From: Stigmatella aurantiaca DW4/3-1
Lineage (GTDB): Bacteria > Myxococcota > Myxococcia > Myxococcales > Myxococcaceae
Assembly (NCBI RefSeq): GCF_000165485.1
Contig: NC_014623.1
Span: 4,850,893-4,914,892 of the forward strand
Direction of reading: 5' to 3'
DNA length: 64,000 nt
Shown here: piece after piece, positions 46,802 to 58,414 of the stretch
Numbering within the stretch: the first letter of the stretch is position 1
Layout of the letters: each line of letters begins with the position of its first letter
Position numbers and translations under genes: made by a program
Notes under the pieces: model-generated
Database searches by the model: none
What the model saw: only the letters and a program-made list of their open reading frames with translations
What the model was told of the DNA's origin: nothing

Positions 46802-47817
46802 AGGGTGTGCGGGCGCGCGTTCATCTGCAGGACGAGATCGGCGATGACCAGCGACACCATGCTCTCCAGGACGGGCACCGCGCGGGGCATGATGCAGGGA
46901 TCATGACGGCCGCCCTTGGCGTGCTCCGCGAGCGTGGCGGGCGGCTTGAAGAAGGCGCGCAGCTGCATGGGCTCGCCGTTGGCCAGGCCTCCCTGGATGC
47001 CGCCGTAGGTGTCCTTGCGGGAGTGGAAGACGCTGCCCGGCTGCTCGATGCGCGCGAGCAGATCCGGGGGGCCCCAGACCACGCCCGTGATGGCGCCGAC
47101 GCTGCCCAGCGCCTGGGCAATGGAGGCCTTGAGCTTGCCGAAGATGGGCTCGCCGAGCCCCACGGGCAGCCCCTCGACGCGAATGTCGATGGAGCCTCCC
47201 AGGCTGTCCCCGGCCTCCTTGGCCTCGAGGATGCGCTGGGACATCGCCTCGCGCACGGCCCGGTCCGCGCAGCGCGTGGGGTGCTCGTCCACCTGGGCGC
47301 GCGTGAGGCCCGGCGGGGGCACTTCGGCGACGAGGTTGCCCACCTGGGACACCCAGGCCACGGTGCTCACCTTGGGCAAGTCCCGGGCGAGGTACGCCTC
47401 GGCCACCGTGCCGCCGATGACGCGGCAGAGCGTCTCGCGGCCGCTCGTGCGCCCACCGCCCCGGTGGTCCCGGTGCTTGTAGCGCTCGCGCCACACGGCG
47501 TCCGCGTGGCCGGGCCGGTCCTGCGTCTTCAGCTTCTCGTAGTCGCCCGAGCGCTGGTTGGTGTTGCGCACGATGGCCGCCAGCGGTGTGCCCAGCGTCT
47601 TGTCCTCGAAGACGCCGGAGAGGATCTCCACCTGGTCCGGCTCGGCACGCGCCGTGGTGATGGCCGACTGGCCCGGGCGGCGCCGGTCGAGCGCGGCCTG
47701 GAGCATGGCGGTGGTCAGCGGGACACCCGCCGGGCACCCGTCGATGACCGCGCCGAGGGCCGGGCCGTGGCTCTCACCGAAGGTGGTCAGACGAAAGAGG
47801 ACGCCAAAGGTGTTCAT
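46798..47817 (-). CDS. aroC: Chorismate synthase
   Basis: Converts EPSP to chorismate with reduced FMN. 339 aa from ATG at 47817 (MNTFGVLFRLTTFGESHG), the standard family start, which also gives the ATGA overlap with aroDE; a longer frame upstream is inside aroDE. Seen: TFGESHGPALG, RRRPGQS, RPGHADAVW, GGGRTSGRET, and KDTYGGIQGGLANGEP. It completes the pathway although it is in the middle of the gene order. Confidence 0.97.
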   Translation of the reverse strand: MNTFGVLFRLTTFGESHGPALGAVIDGCPAGVPLTTAMLQAALDRRRPGQSAITTARAEPDQVEILSGVFEDKTLGTPLAAIVRNTNQRSGDYEKLKTQDRPGHADAVWRERYKHRDHRGGGRTSGRETLCRVIGGTVAEAYLARDLPKVSTVAWVSQVGNLVAEVPPPGLTRAQVDEHPTRCADRAVREAMSQRILEAKEAGDSLGGSIDIRVEGLPVGLGEPIFGKLKASIAQALGSVGAITGVVWGPPDLLARIEQPGSVFHSRKDTYGGIQGGLANGEPMQLRAFFKPPATLAEHAKGGRHDPCIMPRAVPVLESMVSLVIADLVLQMNARPHTL

Positions 47818-49055
47818 GTCGCGGTCTCCCAGAGTTCTCGTTGGCGCCGGGCTTGCGCGACGAACCACGCCGCGCCCAGCAGAATGGGTGTACCGCCACG
47901 GCGGAGAATCTCCGTGGCAATGCGTCGGCCGGGCGCACCGTAGGCGATCACCGCCACGCGTGCGCGATCGAAATGCAGGGATTCAGGGGGTGGGACCCGG
48001 TCCGGCCAGGTCCAGATGCCCATTCCCGCGAGCGGTCCGGCGATGTCCGAGCGCTTGAGGACCCGGAGCGAGCAGCCCTCGTCGGCGGAGATCGCCCGGA
48101 GGGCGGCGGTCGAGCCCCCATCTCCGAGGACGAAGGCCTCTTGGCTGCCCATCCGCCGCAGGACCGCGCGGGCCCCTTCGACATCGGTGTTGAAGGACTC
48201 CCAGTGGTTGCCCCGGCGCACCAGCGTGTTGATGGCCTCCAGGGGGGAGCGGGTGTGCCGGGCCAGGCGCAGCTTGAAGGGGCTGGTGACGGCGAAGCCG
48301 GCGTAGTGGGGCAGCAGCGAGTCGACGAGCGCCTCGACGGGACCCTGCTCGGGCAAATCGATGCGATCGAAGGGCTGCCGGTGGATCCGGGGGGAGCGGG
48401 AGTGGGCGATGGACGTGCCCAGGATGCCGAGCCGGGCCTGGCCTCGGGGCTGGGCGCGGAACTCGCGGACCGCGTCGTCCAGGAGCCGCTGCCCGGGGGC
48501 GGCGCTCCACGTGCCCCCCATGGCCACGTATTCGAGCACGTTGCGCGAGGAGAGCACCGCGCGGGCCGGCAGCGCGAGCGAGCCCATGCCGAGCACCGTC
48601 ACCCGGTCGGCGCCAAAGCGCTCGATGAGCCGGGTCTGGGTCTCCAGCAGCACGGCCACGTGGCCGGGGCTGTCCAGGGGCTCGACGTGTTTCACGAGCG
48701 CTTGGGGCGGCAGCGGACGGTCCCACAGCCGCAGGGCCTCGTCGGTGGACAGGGACCGATCGGCGTGGTGCGAGGCCAGGAGCTTCTCGGCGGGCGCGTC
48801 CAGGGAGACGGTGAGATCCCGGTCGACGTACCGCGCGGCGTCCACCCACGCGGTGGGCAGCGGCCGGCCCCGTTCGGAGACGAGCAGGGGGCCTTCACGG
48901 CCCAGCGCCTGGATGTCCACGGCCTCCGGCCCATGGAGATCCGTCCTCAACTCCAGCACCTCGGCGCCCCGGCGGCGCGCGCCTTGGGCGAAGAGCACCG
49001 CGTCGGCGCCCTGAAGGGTGGGGGGCAGGGTGACCACACGCCAGAGGGGCCTCAT
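47814..49055 (-). CDS. aroDE: Fused type I 3-dehydroquinate dehydratase / shikimate dehydrogenase
   Basis: Two consecutive shikimate steps in one 413-aa chain. N-terminal half (about 1-200): class I dehydratase, with ELRTD (Glu35, Arg37), SHH (His96/97) and the Schiff-base lysine in ALVKH (Lys122), and AAPGQ near 185. C-terminal half (about 207-413): shikimate dehydrogenase with HSRSP (Ser219, Ser221), VTSPFK (Lys261), AIN (Asn276), FNTD (Asp291) and a GDGGST nucleotide motif. All key residues are present in both halves. The arrangement resembles plant DHQ-SDH enzymes. It overlaps aroK and aroC by ATGA on both sides. Confidence 0.93.
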   Translation of the reverse strand: MRPLWRVVTLPPTLQGADAVLFAQGARRRGAEVLELRTDLHGPEAVDIQALGREGPLLVSERGRPLPTAWVDAARYVDRDLTVSLDAPAEKLLASHHADRSLSTDEALRLWDRPLPPQALVKHVEPLDSPGHVAVLLETQTRLIERFGADRVTVLGMGSLALPARAVLSSRNVLEYVAMGGTWSAAPGQRLLDDAVREFRAQPRGQARLGILGTSIAHSRSPRIHRQPFDRIDLPEQGPVEALVDSLLPHYAGFAVTSPFKLRLARHTRSPLEAINTLVRRGNHWESFNTDVEGARAVLRRMGSQEAFVLGDGGSTAALRAISADEGCSLRVLKRSDIAGPLAGMGIWTWPDRVPPPESLHFDRARVAVIAYGAPGRRIATEILRRGGTPILLGAAWFVAQARRQRELWETAT

Positions 49056-49687
49056 GGTCTCTCCTCGCGCCAGAACGTTCTCAGCAGATCCTCCAGCGGC
49101 ACGGTGGGCACCCGGTGGTGCATGGCCTCACGTTCATGAAACACGGTCGAGATCTCCTCTTCCAGAGACATACCCGAGCGGAGTCTCGGGCGGGTGGTGT
49201 CCGCCAGCAGGCGCTCGCGATAAGTCTCGAAAGAGACCGGGACAATCAAGGTAAAGCACCCCGTCAGCGCCTCCGGATGGTGGGAGAGAAACCCCCCTCC
49301 CACCGCCACCAGGCTCCCCGGGGGCATTTCCTGGAGCGTCCGGCGTTCAGCAGCCCGGAATGTCGTGGGATCCTCGGCTACCCAGTTTTTCAGGGCCCGT
49401 CCCGTGGTGCGCTCCAGCTCCGCGTCGAGGTCCACGCCGGGGCGGCCCAGGAGCTCTGCCACCAAAGGCAGCAACCGCGTTTTTCCCGCGGAACGGTGGC
49501 CCGCGAGCACCACCGTCTGCTCCGTGGAGGGGAGTGCCAGAGGCCCTGGCAGCAAGAGCGCCCGCTGGAGGCGGGACTTCAAACGAGGATCCACGGCGTC
49601 GAGGAGCTGCTCGAGGAGAAGTCTCCGCGCGTGGGCGGACCGTTCCGGCATGGAGCTAGGATGATCCAAGAAGAGACGAAGGGCCAC
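49052..49687 (-). CDS. aroK: Shikimate kinase with N-terminal extension
   Basis: Phosphorylates shikimate at O3. 211 aa. Seen: Walker A GHRSAGKT at about 63-70, GVDLDAELERTTG with the shikimate-binding Asp, FRAAERRTL, GGGFL, and the lid Arg region RPRLRSGM. The roughly 60 residues before the P-loop are longer than in standard AroK (P-loop near residue 10) and contain basic helices. The start is uncertain: GTG at 49687 or ATG at 49651, neither with a strong Shine-Dalgarno. It is the first gene of the aro operon and divergent from menD. Confidence 0.88.
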   Translation of the reverse strand: MALRLFLDHPSSMPERSAHARRLLLEQLLDAVDPRLKSRLQRALLLPGPLALPSTEQTVVLAGHRSAGKTRLLPLVAELLGRPGVDLDAELERTTGRALKNWVAEDPTTFRAAERRTLQEMPPGSLVAVGGGFLSHHPEALTGCFTLIVPVSFETYRERLLADTTRPRLRSGMSLEEEISTVFHEREAMHHRVPTVPLEDLLRTFWREERP

Positions 49688-49823
49688 CTTCTTCGCTCGC
49701 CGCGGCCGGGGTTCTGCCCCTAGAGTTCACGTGGTTTTGAACTCCATCGTCTGTTAACTTGAATCAAATAGAATACAGTGCAGATGACACATTTCACCAG
49801 GGTGCAACACTGAAAGGCCCGAG
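49688..49823. promoter_or_regulatory. Divergent aro / men control region with inverted repeat
   Basis: A 136-base gap, strongly AT-rich in the middle (49751-49780). GAGTTCA (49723-49729) and TGAACTC (49738-49744) form a perfect 7-bp inverted repeat with an 8-base spacer on the aroK side, a plausible operator or leader hairpin. TAGAAT at 49769-49774 is a -10-like element for menD. Placing promoters for both operons here is inferred from the gene layout. Confidence 0.5.
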
Positions 49824-51581
49824 ATGTCCGATGCGAACGTGAATCAGTTGTGGGCACGGGTGCTGGTGGAAGAATTGGTCCGTGGAGGCGTCCGGCACGC
49901 CGTGGTTTGCCCGGGTTCACGCTCGACGCCTTTGGCGCTGGCTTGCCAACAAACCGAAGGCCTGAAGACGTGGTCTGTCATTGACGAGCGCAGCGCCGGC
50001 TTTTTCGCGCTGGGCATTGGCAAGCGGTCGCGCACCCCGGCGGTGGTGATCGCCACCAGCGGAACGGCGGGAGCGCACTTCTATCCGGCGGTCATCGAGG
50101 CGTCGCTGTCGAACGTGCCGATGCTGGTGTTGACCGCGGATCGGCCGCCGGAGCTGCACGGCTGGGGGGCGCCGCAGACGGTCCCCCAGGCGCGCCTGTT
50201 TGGTGAGTTCGCGCGCTTCTTCGCGGACACCGCGGTGCCCGAGGCAAACGAGGCGGTGCTGGCGCACCTGCGGGCCACCGCGGCCCGGGCCGTGAGCATG
50301 GCGCGCCGTGCGCCCCGGGGCGCGGTGCACCTGAACGTTCCTTTCCGCGAGCCCCTGGCGCCCACCCCCGAGCCCTTCGGAGAGGAGCGGCTGTCCGCGC
50401 TGGTCCGCCAGGGCCGCCCGGGCGTGCCGATGACGCACATCCATCCGCCCTCGCGGAGCCCCGACCTCCAGGCCCTGGAGCGCGTGCGCCAGGGCATCGC
50501 CGCCACGGAGCGAGGGCTCATCGTGTGCGGTCCGCGAGACGAGGAGGACGGCTTCGCGCAGGCCATCGCCGCGCTGTCTCAAGCCACGGGCTATCCCATC
50601 CTCGCCGAGGCGGCGTCCCAGGCGCGCTACGGAGGCGGCGCCGCGACGATCTCATTGTACGACGTGCTGCTGCGCCATGCGCCCTTCGCCCAGTCGCATC
50701 GCCCGGAGCTGGTGCTGCGTTTTGGGGGAGGGTTGACGCCCAAGAGGCCGCAGCAGTGGCTCGACAGCGCGGGGGCCCGCACCATTCTCTTCAGCGATGA
50801 GGGGGCCCTGTTCGATCCGTCCCATCGCGCGGAGCAGGTCATCGAGGGCTCGGCCGTGACCGCCTGTGAGGTGCTCGCGCAAGGGCTGTCGCGCGGGCTG
50901 GGCGCCTGGGCCCGGGGGTTTCTCCACGCGGAGCAACTGGCCCGGAATGCGATGGAGGGCGTCTTCGCCGAGCAGTCGGAGCTGTCCGAGCCGCGCATCG
51001 CCCATGAGGTGGTGGCCTCCCTGCCCACGGGCGCGAACCTCTTCGTCTCCAGCAGCATGCCCATCCGGGACGTGGATGCCTTCGCCCCCGCCCGGGGCGT
51101 GACGCTGCGGACATTGTCCAGCCGGGGGGCCAACGGCATCGACGGAATCATCTCCAGCGCGCTCGGGATGGCGGTGGCCTCGGAGGGGCCCTCGGTGTTG
51201 CTCTCGGGCGACCTGGCCTTCCTGCACGATGTGGGGGGCCTGCTCACCGCGCACCGCCACCGCTTGTCGCTCACCGTGGTGGTCGTCAACAACGATGGCG
51301 GGGGGATCTTCTCGTTTTTGCCCATCGCCCACGCCTCGGAGCACTTCGAGGCGCTCTTCGGCACCCCGCATGGTATCGATTTGTCACATGCCGCGGCGCT
51401 CTACGGGGCGCGGTTCCACCGGCCGACGACCCCCGCGGGCTTGCGCGCCGCCTTGGCCGAGGGATTGAGAGGAGGGCTGCACGTCGTGGAGGTCCAGACG
51501 GACAGAACCGGCAACGTGGAGCACCATCAGCGGCTCTTCACGCGGATGGCGGCGGCCGTGGGAGAGGGACCATGGGCGTGA
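49824..51581 (+). CDS. menD: SEPHCHC synthase, menaquinone biosynthesis
   Basis: Thiamine-diphosphate enzyme that joins 2-oxoglutarate to isochorismate. 585 aa. Seen: CPGSRSTPLALA, DERSAGFFALG with the catalytic Glu, ATSGTA, LTADRPPEL, and the C-terminal ThDP-binding segment with SRGANGIDGI, SGDLAFLHD and NNDGGGIFSFLP. ATG 49824 follows the AT-rich divergent promoter region. It is the first gene of a five-gene men operon and overlaps menH by 10 bases. Confidence 0.96.
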   Translation: MSDANVNQLWARVLVEELVRGGVRHAVVCPGSRSTPLALACQQTEGLKTWSVIDERSAGFFALGIGKRSRTPAVVIATSGTAGAHFYPAVIEASLSNVPMLVLTADRPPELHGWGAPQTVPQARLFGEFARFFADTAVPEANEAVLAHLRATAARAVSMARRAPRGAVHLNVPFREPLAPTPEPFGEERLSALVRQGRPGVPMTHIHPPSRSPDLQALERVRQGIAATERGLIVCGPRDEEDGFAQAIAALSQATGYPILAEAASQARYGGGAATISLYDVLLRHAPFAQSHRPELVLRFGGGLTPKRPQQWLDSAGARTILFSDEGALFDPSHRAEQVIEGSAVTACEVLAQGLSRGLGAWARGFLHAEQLARNAMEGVFAEQSELSEPRIAHEVVASLPTGANLFVSSSMPIRDVDAFAPARGVTLRTLSSRGANGIDGIISSALGMAVASEGPSVLLSGDLAFLHDVGGLLTAHRHRLSLTVVVVNNDGGGIFSFLPIAHASEHFEALFGTPHGIDLSHAAALYGARFHRPTTPAGLRAALAEGLRGGLHVVEVQTDRTGNVEHHQRLFTRMAAAVGEGPWA

Positions 51582-52417
51582 ACCTGGCGTACAGCCTCTG
51601 GGGAGAGGGCTCCCAGCCGCTCCTGCTGCTGCACGGCTTCACGGGCAACCGCACCTCGTTTGATCACCTGCGGCCGCTGCTGGGCAGCGCCGTGCGGGCC
51701 ATCGCGGTGGACCTGCCGGGGCATGGCGAGACGCCGCTGCCGAGCAAGCGGGGCCGGGAGGGCTTCCTGGAGACGGTGGATGCGCTGATCGCGCTGCTGG
51801 ACCAGTTGAAGCTGCCCTCGGTGGACCTGCTGGGCTACTCGCAGGGTGCCCGGCTCGCGCTGGCCGCGGCCGTCCGCGCGCCGCAGCGCTTTGGCCGGCT
51901 CATCCTGGAGAGCGGTTCCCCGGGCTTGCACCGGCGCCAGGAGCGCGCCGCGCGGCGCGAGTCGGACACCCAGCTGGCCTCCTTTCTCCGCGCCCGCGGC
52001 GTGGATGCCTTCGTGGACCGCTGGGAAGCGCTGCCCCTGTTCGAGGGGCTGCGCAACCTGCCCCCTCCGCAGCGCGAGGCCCTGCGCGAGCGCCGCCTGT
52101 CCTGCACCATCGAGGGATTGGCCGGGGCGCTGGAGTGCCTTGGCACGGGCGAGCAGCCTGACTTCTGGCCCGCCCTGTACCGCCAGCGCCTGCCCACGCT
52201 CTTGCTCACGGGAGAGAAGGACACGAAGTTCACCCAGTTGGCGCGCAAGATGGCCTCCGAGCTTCCCGTCGTCTGGCGCCATGCCTTTCCGGGATGTGGG
52301 CATGCCCCGCACCTCGAGGCCCCGGAGGCCTACGCGGGTGAAGTGCTCTCCTTCTTGCGGACTCCCTGGTACGAAGCGCCTTCCTTCGAGAGCCCTGCCG
52401 ACACGATCCACACATGA
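51572..52417 (+). CDS. menH: SHCHC synthase-like alpha/beta hydrolase
   Basis: Removes pyruvate from SEPHCHC. 281 aa with an alpha/beta-hydrolase fold. Seen: LLHGFTGN oxyanion region, VDLPGHGET, nucleophile elbow GYSQGAR, GEKDTKF with the acid, and GCGHAPHLE with the His. The triad is complete. Position between menD and menA with overlaps on both sides (10 bases and ATGA) supports MenH over a generic hydrolase. Confidence 0.88.
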   Translation: MGVNLAYSLWGEGSQPLLLLHGFTGNRTSFDHLRPLLGSAVRAIAVDLPGHGETPLPSKRGREGFLETVDALIALLDQLKLPSVDLLGYSQGARLALAAAVRAPQRFGRLILESGSPGLHRRQERAARRESDTQLASFLRARGVDAFVDRWEALPLFEGLRNLPPPQREALRERRLSCTIEGLAGALECLGTGEQPDFWPALYRQRLPTLLLTGEKDTKFTQLARKMASELPVVWRHAFPGCGHAPHLEAPEAYAGEVLSFLRTPWYEAPSFESPADTIHT

Positions 52418-53361
52418 GCGCTGATGGCCTTGCCCCTTCCTCAGGTTCTCCCGCGCCCGTTCCCGGGGGCGCGCCCCGGCCGCTGACCCCGGCAGGCGCC
52501 TGGTTGCTGGCCATCCGCCCCAAGACCCTCACGGCGGCGTTCGTGCCGGTGGGCGTTGGGACAGGTCTGGCGTTCGGGCTGGGCGTGGGACGCTGGCTGC
52601 CCGCGCTCGCGGCCCTGGTGGGAGCCCTGCTGATCCAGATCGGCACCAACCTCACCAACGACTACTACGACTTCAAGAAGGGCGCGGACACCTCCGAGCG
52701 CCTGGGGCCCATGCGCGTCACCCAGAGCGGGTTGCTTGCCCCAGGGCAGGTGCTGGCCGGGGCGCTGGCGTGCTTCGCGCTGGCCATCCTCTCGGGCATC
52801 TACCTGGTGTGGGTGGGCGGATGGCCCATCGTGGCCATTGGCCTGAGCTCTGTGCTGTTCGGCTATGCCTACACGGGGGGACCCTTTCCCCTGGCGTACC
52901 ACGGGCTGGGGGATGTGTTCGTCTTCGTCTTCTTCGGGCTCGTGGCGGTCGCGGGCACCTACTACGTTCAGGCGCTGACGGTGGTTCCGGCGGCATGGTG
53001 GGCCGCCATCCCCGTGGGCGCGTTGGGCACGGCGCTTCTGGTCGTCAACAACCTGCGGGACGTCCACACCGATGCGAAGGCAGGCAAGCGCACGTTGGTG
53101 GTGCGGCTGGGGACGAAGGCGGGACGGGCCGAGTATGTGCTGATGTTGGTGGCGGCCTATGCCACGCCCTTCGTCATGTTCGGATTGGGACTGGCCAGTG
53201 CCTGGGTGTTCCTGGCCCTCTTGAGCGCCCCCTTGGCTGTGGGTCCTATGAGACTCGTCTTTGGGGCACAAGGCTCGGCATTGAACTCAGCCTTGGGGGC
53301 AACGGCGCGCCTGCAGCTTGTGTTCGGGCTACTCTTCGCGGTGGGGCTGTGCCTGAGGTGA
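52414..53361 (+). CDS. menA: 1,4-dihydroxy-2-naphthoate polyprenyltransferase
   Basis: Integral-membrane UbiA-family enzyme that prenylates DHNA to demethylmenaquinone. 315 aa with about eight or nine hydrophobic segments. Seen: first Asp motif [14 protein letters not shown] and second motif [16 protein letters not shown], as in MenA. About 25 Pro/Ala-rich residues precede the first membrane segment. The ATG overlaps the menH TGA. The short gap to menC (7 bases) keeps it in the operon. Confidence 0.95.
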   Translation: MSADGLAPSSGSPAPVPGGAPRPLTPAGAWLLAIRPKTLTAAFVPVGVGTGLAFGLGVGRWLPALAALVGALLIQIGTNLTNDYYDFKKGADTSERLGPMRVTQSGLLAPGQVLAGALACFALAILSGIYLVWVGGWPIVAIGLSSVLFGYAYTGGPFPLAYHGLGDVFVFVFFGLVAVAGTYYVQALTVVPAAWWAAIPVGALGTALLVVNNLRDVHTDAKAGKRTLVVRLGTKAGRAEYVLMLVAAYATPFVMFGLGLASAWVFLALLSAPLAVGPMRLVFGAQGSALNSALGATARLQLVFGLLFAVGLCLR

Positions 53362-53368
53362 TGATCGG

Positions 53369-54505
53369 ATGCGCATCACGGAGACGAGGCTCACACCGTC
53401 GCGCCTGGAGCTGATCCGGCCACTGAGGACGGCGCGAGCCACCTACACGCTACGGGAAGGCTTTCTCGTCCATCTGGTGGACGAGGAGGGCCGTGTCGGC
53501 CAGGGCGAGGCGATGCCGTTGGTGGAGTTCGGGACCGAGTCTCTGAGCGTGTGTCAGCAGGTGCTCCACAGCCACCTCCGGGGGCTGCGCGAGCAGAACC
53601 TCGCGGACAACCTGGATGCCATCGAGGATGCCTTCGCGCTGCCCTCGCAGGGGCCAGGGCAGGGAAGGGCGCTCCGGCTGCGCCCCAGCGAAGAGGTTCC
53701 CCACGCGCCCGCCGCGGACCACGCGGTGGAGATGGCGCTGTTGGATCTGCTCTCGCAGCGGCGGGAAATTCCCCTGTGCCGGCTCCTGGACCGGGCGGCG
53801 CGCCAAGAGGTGCTCGTCAATGCGCTGCTGACGGCGGAGGAACCTCAGGAACTGGCCGAGGAGGCCCGGAAGGCCGTGGCCGAGGGGTACAAGACCCTCA
53901 AGCTCAAGGTGGCGGGCCGTCCGCTCGATGAGGACGAAGCGCGGGTTCGGGCGGTCCGTCAGGCGGTGGGCCCCGACGTGAACATCCGGCTGGATGCGAA
54001 CGGAGGCTGGACGGAGACGGAGGCGGTTCACGCGGTGGATCGCCTGGGCTGGTATGGGCTGGAGCTGTGTGAGCAACCCGTGCCGCCGCAGGAACTGCGC
54101 GCCCTGTGGCGGCTCCAGCGCCGGGCCCCGTTTCCGTTGGCCGCGGATGAGGCGCTCGCCTCGCCCGAGGCGATTCCGGTGCTGCTCGGGCTCGCGGGGG
54201 GAATGCCCGCGGCGCGGGCGTTCGTCCTGAAGCCCATGGTCTTGGGCGGTTTGTTGCCGGCGCTGATGTTCGCGCGCCAGGCGGCCAGCATCGGCTTGGA
54301 GGCGTTCGTCACGAGCGCGATGGACGGAGTGGTGTCTCGGGCGGGGGCGGCGCATTTGGCGGCGGCGCTGCCCTCGGGCCGCCTGGCCTCGGGGCTGGGC
54401 GTGGGCAGCCTCTTCGTCCGCGAGGAGCCCTCGGAGCACCCCTTCCGGCCCGTTCAGGGACGCATCCGGCTGCCGGACGTGCCGGGACTCGGGCTTTCTC
54501 CATGA
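53369..54505 (+). CDS. menC: o-Succinylbenzoate synthase
   Basis: Dehydrates SHCHC to OSB. 378 aa of the enolase superfamily. Seen: TLKLKVAGR with the KxK pair, RLDANGGW with the first metal Asp, ELCEQP with Glu, AADEA with Asp, and VLKPM with the second catalytic Lys. The order menA-menC-menE and the complete ligand set favour MenC over a dipeptide epimerase or muconate cycloisomerase. No clear Shine-Dalgarno is visible before ATG 53369. Confidence 0.92.
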   Translation: MRITETRLTPSRLELIRPLRTARATYTLREGFLVHLVDEEGRVGQGEAMPLVEFGTESLSVCQQVLHSHLRGLREQNLADNLDAIEDAFALPSQGPGQGRALRLRPSEEVPHAPAADHAVEMALLDLLSQRREIPLCRLLDRAARQEVLVNALLTAEEPQELAEEARKAVAEGYKTLKLKVAGRPLDEDEARVRAVRQAVGPDVNIRLDANGGWTETEAVHAVDRLGWYGLELCEQPVPPQELRALWRLQRRAPFPLAADEALASPEAIPVLLGLAGGMPAARAFVLKPMVLGGLLPALMFARQAASIGLEAFVTSAMDGVVSRAGAAHLAAALPSGRLASGLGVGSLFVREEPSEHPFRPVQGRIRLPDVPGLGLSP

Positions 54506-54515
54506 GCCGCGTTCC

Positions 54516-55958
54516 ATGACTTGGGGGTGTCCCATCCGGGAGGGTGCCTCGCGCTGGCCCGAGGCCGAGGCGCTGACCTTCGCGGGGCGCCGGTGGACGT
54601 ACCGCCTCCTGGACGTCGAGGTGGGGCGCTGGGTGGCGGCGCTCCAGGCCCGAGGCGTCAAGGCCGGGAGCCGGGTGGCGTTGCTCTCGGCCAACCACGC
54701 GGCCTGCGTGGGCCTCTTCTTCGCGCTCGGGCGGTTGGGGGCGCTGCTCGCGCCGCTCAATGCCCGGCTCACCGCGAAGGAGCTGGCGCCGCTCGTCCAG
54801 GAGATCGCCCCGGAGCTGACGCTGGCCCAAGGGCCGTTGTTGGATCGGCTTCCGGGGGCCGAGAACCTGGAGGCCTGGGGGAGCGCGGAACAGGCTCCCT
54901 CTCCGCTGTGCCTGCCCCTGGGGGCTTCCACGCCCCGGGTGGTGCTCTTCACCTCGGGCACCACGGGGCGCCCCAAGGGGGCGGTGCTGACGGAGGGCAA
55001 CTTTCGGGCGTCGGCCCGGTGCTCGGCCGCGAACCTGGGGGCCTTTCCAGCGCCGCGCTGGCTGGGCACGCTGCCGCTGTTTCACGTGGGGGGATTGTCG
55101 ATGCTCTCACGCTGCGCCTACGACGGAGGCTGCCTCGTTCTCCAGGACCGGTTCGACGCGGACGCGGTGAACCAGGCCATTGACCAGGAAGGCGTCACCC
55201 ACGCGAGCTTCGTGGCCACCACGCTGGAGCGTGTCCTGGAGGCCCGTGCGGACCGGCCGGTGCCCGCTTCCTTCCAACTGGCGCTGATTGGCGGCGGGCC
55301 GGTCCCGGCGCCGCTGCTGGCGCGGGCGCGGGCGGCCCGATTGTTGGCGTTGCAGACATATGGGCTGACCGAGGCATGTTCCCAGGTGACGACCGAGCGG
55401 CCCTCCGAGGCGGACGGCCGGACCGCGGGCGCCGCGCTGCCTGGGTTGGAGGTGCGCATCGCGGATCCAGAGGGCCAGCCGCTCGGGCCTGGCCGGGAAG
55501 GGGACATCGAGGTCCGGGGCCCCACGGTGATGGCGGGCTACCTGAACCGCCCCGAGGCCACCCACGAGGCGCTGCGGGACGGCTGGCTGCGGACCCGGGA
55601 CGTAGGATCGCTGGATGAGCGGGGGCGTCTGACGGTGCTCTCCCGGCGGACGGATCTCATCGTGCGGGGAGGGGAGAACCTCTACCCGGTGGAGATCGAA
55701 GCGGTGATCGCCAGCCACCCCGCCGTGCAGGAGGTGGCCGTCGTGGGAATTCCCGAGGCGCGCTGGGGGGAAGTGCCCATGGCTTTCGTGGTGCCTCGCC
55801 CGGGACACGCATTTCCTTTGGATCTCGACGATTGGTGTCGGCGCTCGCTGGCGGGGTTCAAGGTGCCCGCGCGCTTTATTCCCCTCGAGGCGCTGCCTCG
55901 CAACGCGATGGGTAAGGTCGAGCGCACGGTGCTTCGCCAGCGCCTCCCACACGTCTGA
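54516..55958 (+). CDS. menE: o-Succinylbenzoate-CoA ligase
   Basis: Activates OSB to OSB-CoA. 480 aa, ANL superfamily. Seen: FTSGTTGRPKGAVLTEGN (about 149-166), LPLFHVGGLS, the TYGLTEACSQV strand, RDVGSLDERG, RRTDLIVRGGENLYPVEIE, and the C-terminal Lys in NAMGKVERT. The usual TGDxG before the hinge reads TRDVG, keeping the ribose-binding Asp. Last gene of the men operon. The next enzyme (menB) and the first (menF) are not in the window. Confidence 0.93.
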   Translation: MTWGCPIREGASRWPEAEALTFAGRRWTYRLLDVEVGRWVAALQARGVKAGSRVALLSANHAACVGLFFALGRLGALLAPLNARLTAKELAPLVQEIAPELTLAQGPLLDRLPGAENLEAWGSAEQAPSPLCLPLGASTPRVVLFTSGTTGRPKGAVLTEGNFRASARCSAANLGAFPAPRWLGTLPLFHVGGLSMLSRCAYDGGCLVLQDRFDADAVNQAIDQEGVTHASFVATTLERVLEARADRPVPASFQLALIGGGPVPAPLLARARAARLLALQTYGLTEACSQVTTERPSEADGRTAGAALPGLEVRIADPEGQPLGPGREGDIEVRGPTVMAGYLNRPEATHEALRDGWLRTRDVGSLDERGRLTVLSRRTDLIVRGGENLYPVEIEAVIASHPAVQEVAVVGIPEARWGEVPMAFVVPRPGHAFPLDLDDWCRRSLAGFKVPARFIPLEALPRNAMGKVERTVLRQRLPHV

Positions 55959-56025
55959 CACAAGAGCGCCTAATCCGAGGCCGCTGGCTTTGCTGGGAGG
56001 GGAGCCGGAAACGAGGCCAAAGCGC

Positions 56026-56054
56026 TTGACTGGAGGGGGCGGGTTCCCGACTAT
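56026..56054 (+). promoter_or_regulatory. Sigma-70-like promoter for icd
   Basis: TTGACT (56026-56031), 17-base spacer, GACTAT (56049-56054), about 45 bases before the icd start. The -35 box matches five of six consensus bases, the -10 only three of six. Position in the 140-base menE-icd gap supports it. Confidence 0.45.
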
Positions 56055-56098
56055 CCGCCACCCTTCTTACACGACCACACCTTCCTGGAGTTCTTTCA

Positions 56099-58362
<2,264 letters not shown>

Positions 58363-58375
58363 TCCGGGAAAACCC

Positions 58376-58414
58376 GGTCCGGTCCCCCTGGAGAGTCCCC
58401 GGGAGGACCGGACC
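58376..58414 (+). terminator. Strong hairpin after mdh
   Basis: GGTCCGGTCC (58376-58385) and GGACCGGACC (58405-58414) form a perfect 10-bp stem that can extend inward with CCC/GGG pairs. No T-tract follows. A smaller stem, CCGGG-AAAA-CCCGG (58364-58377), directly after the stop shares two bases with it, so the two cannot form together. Confidence 0.75.
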
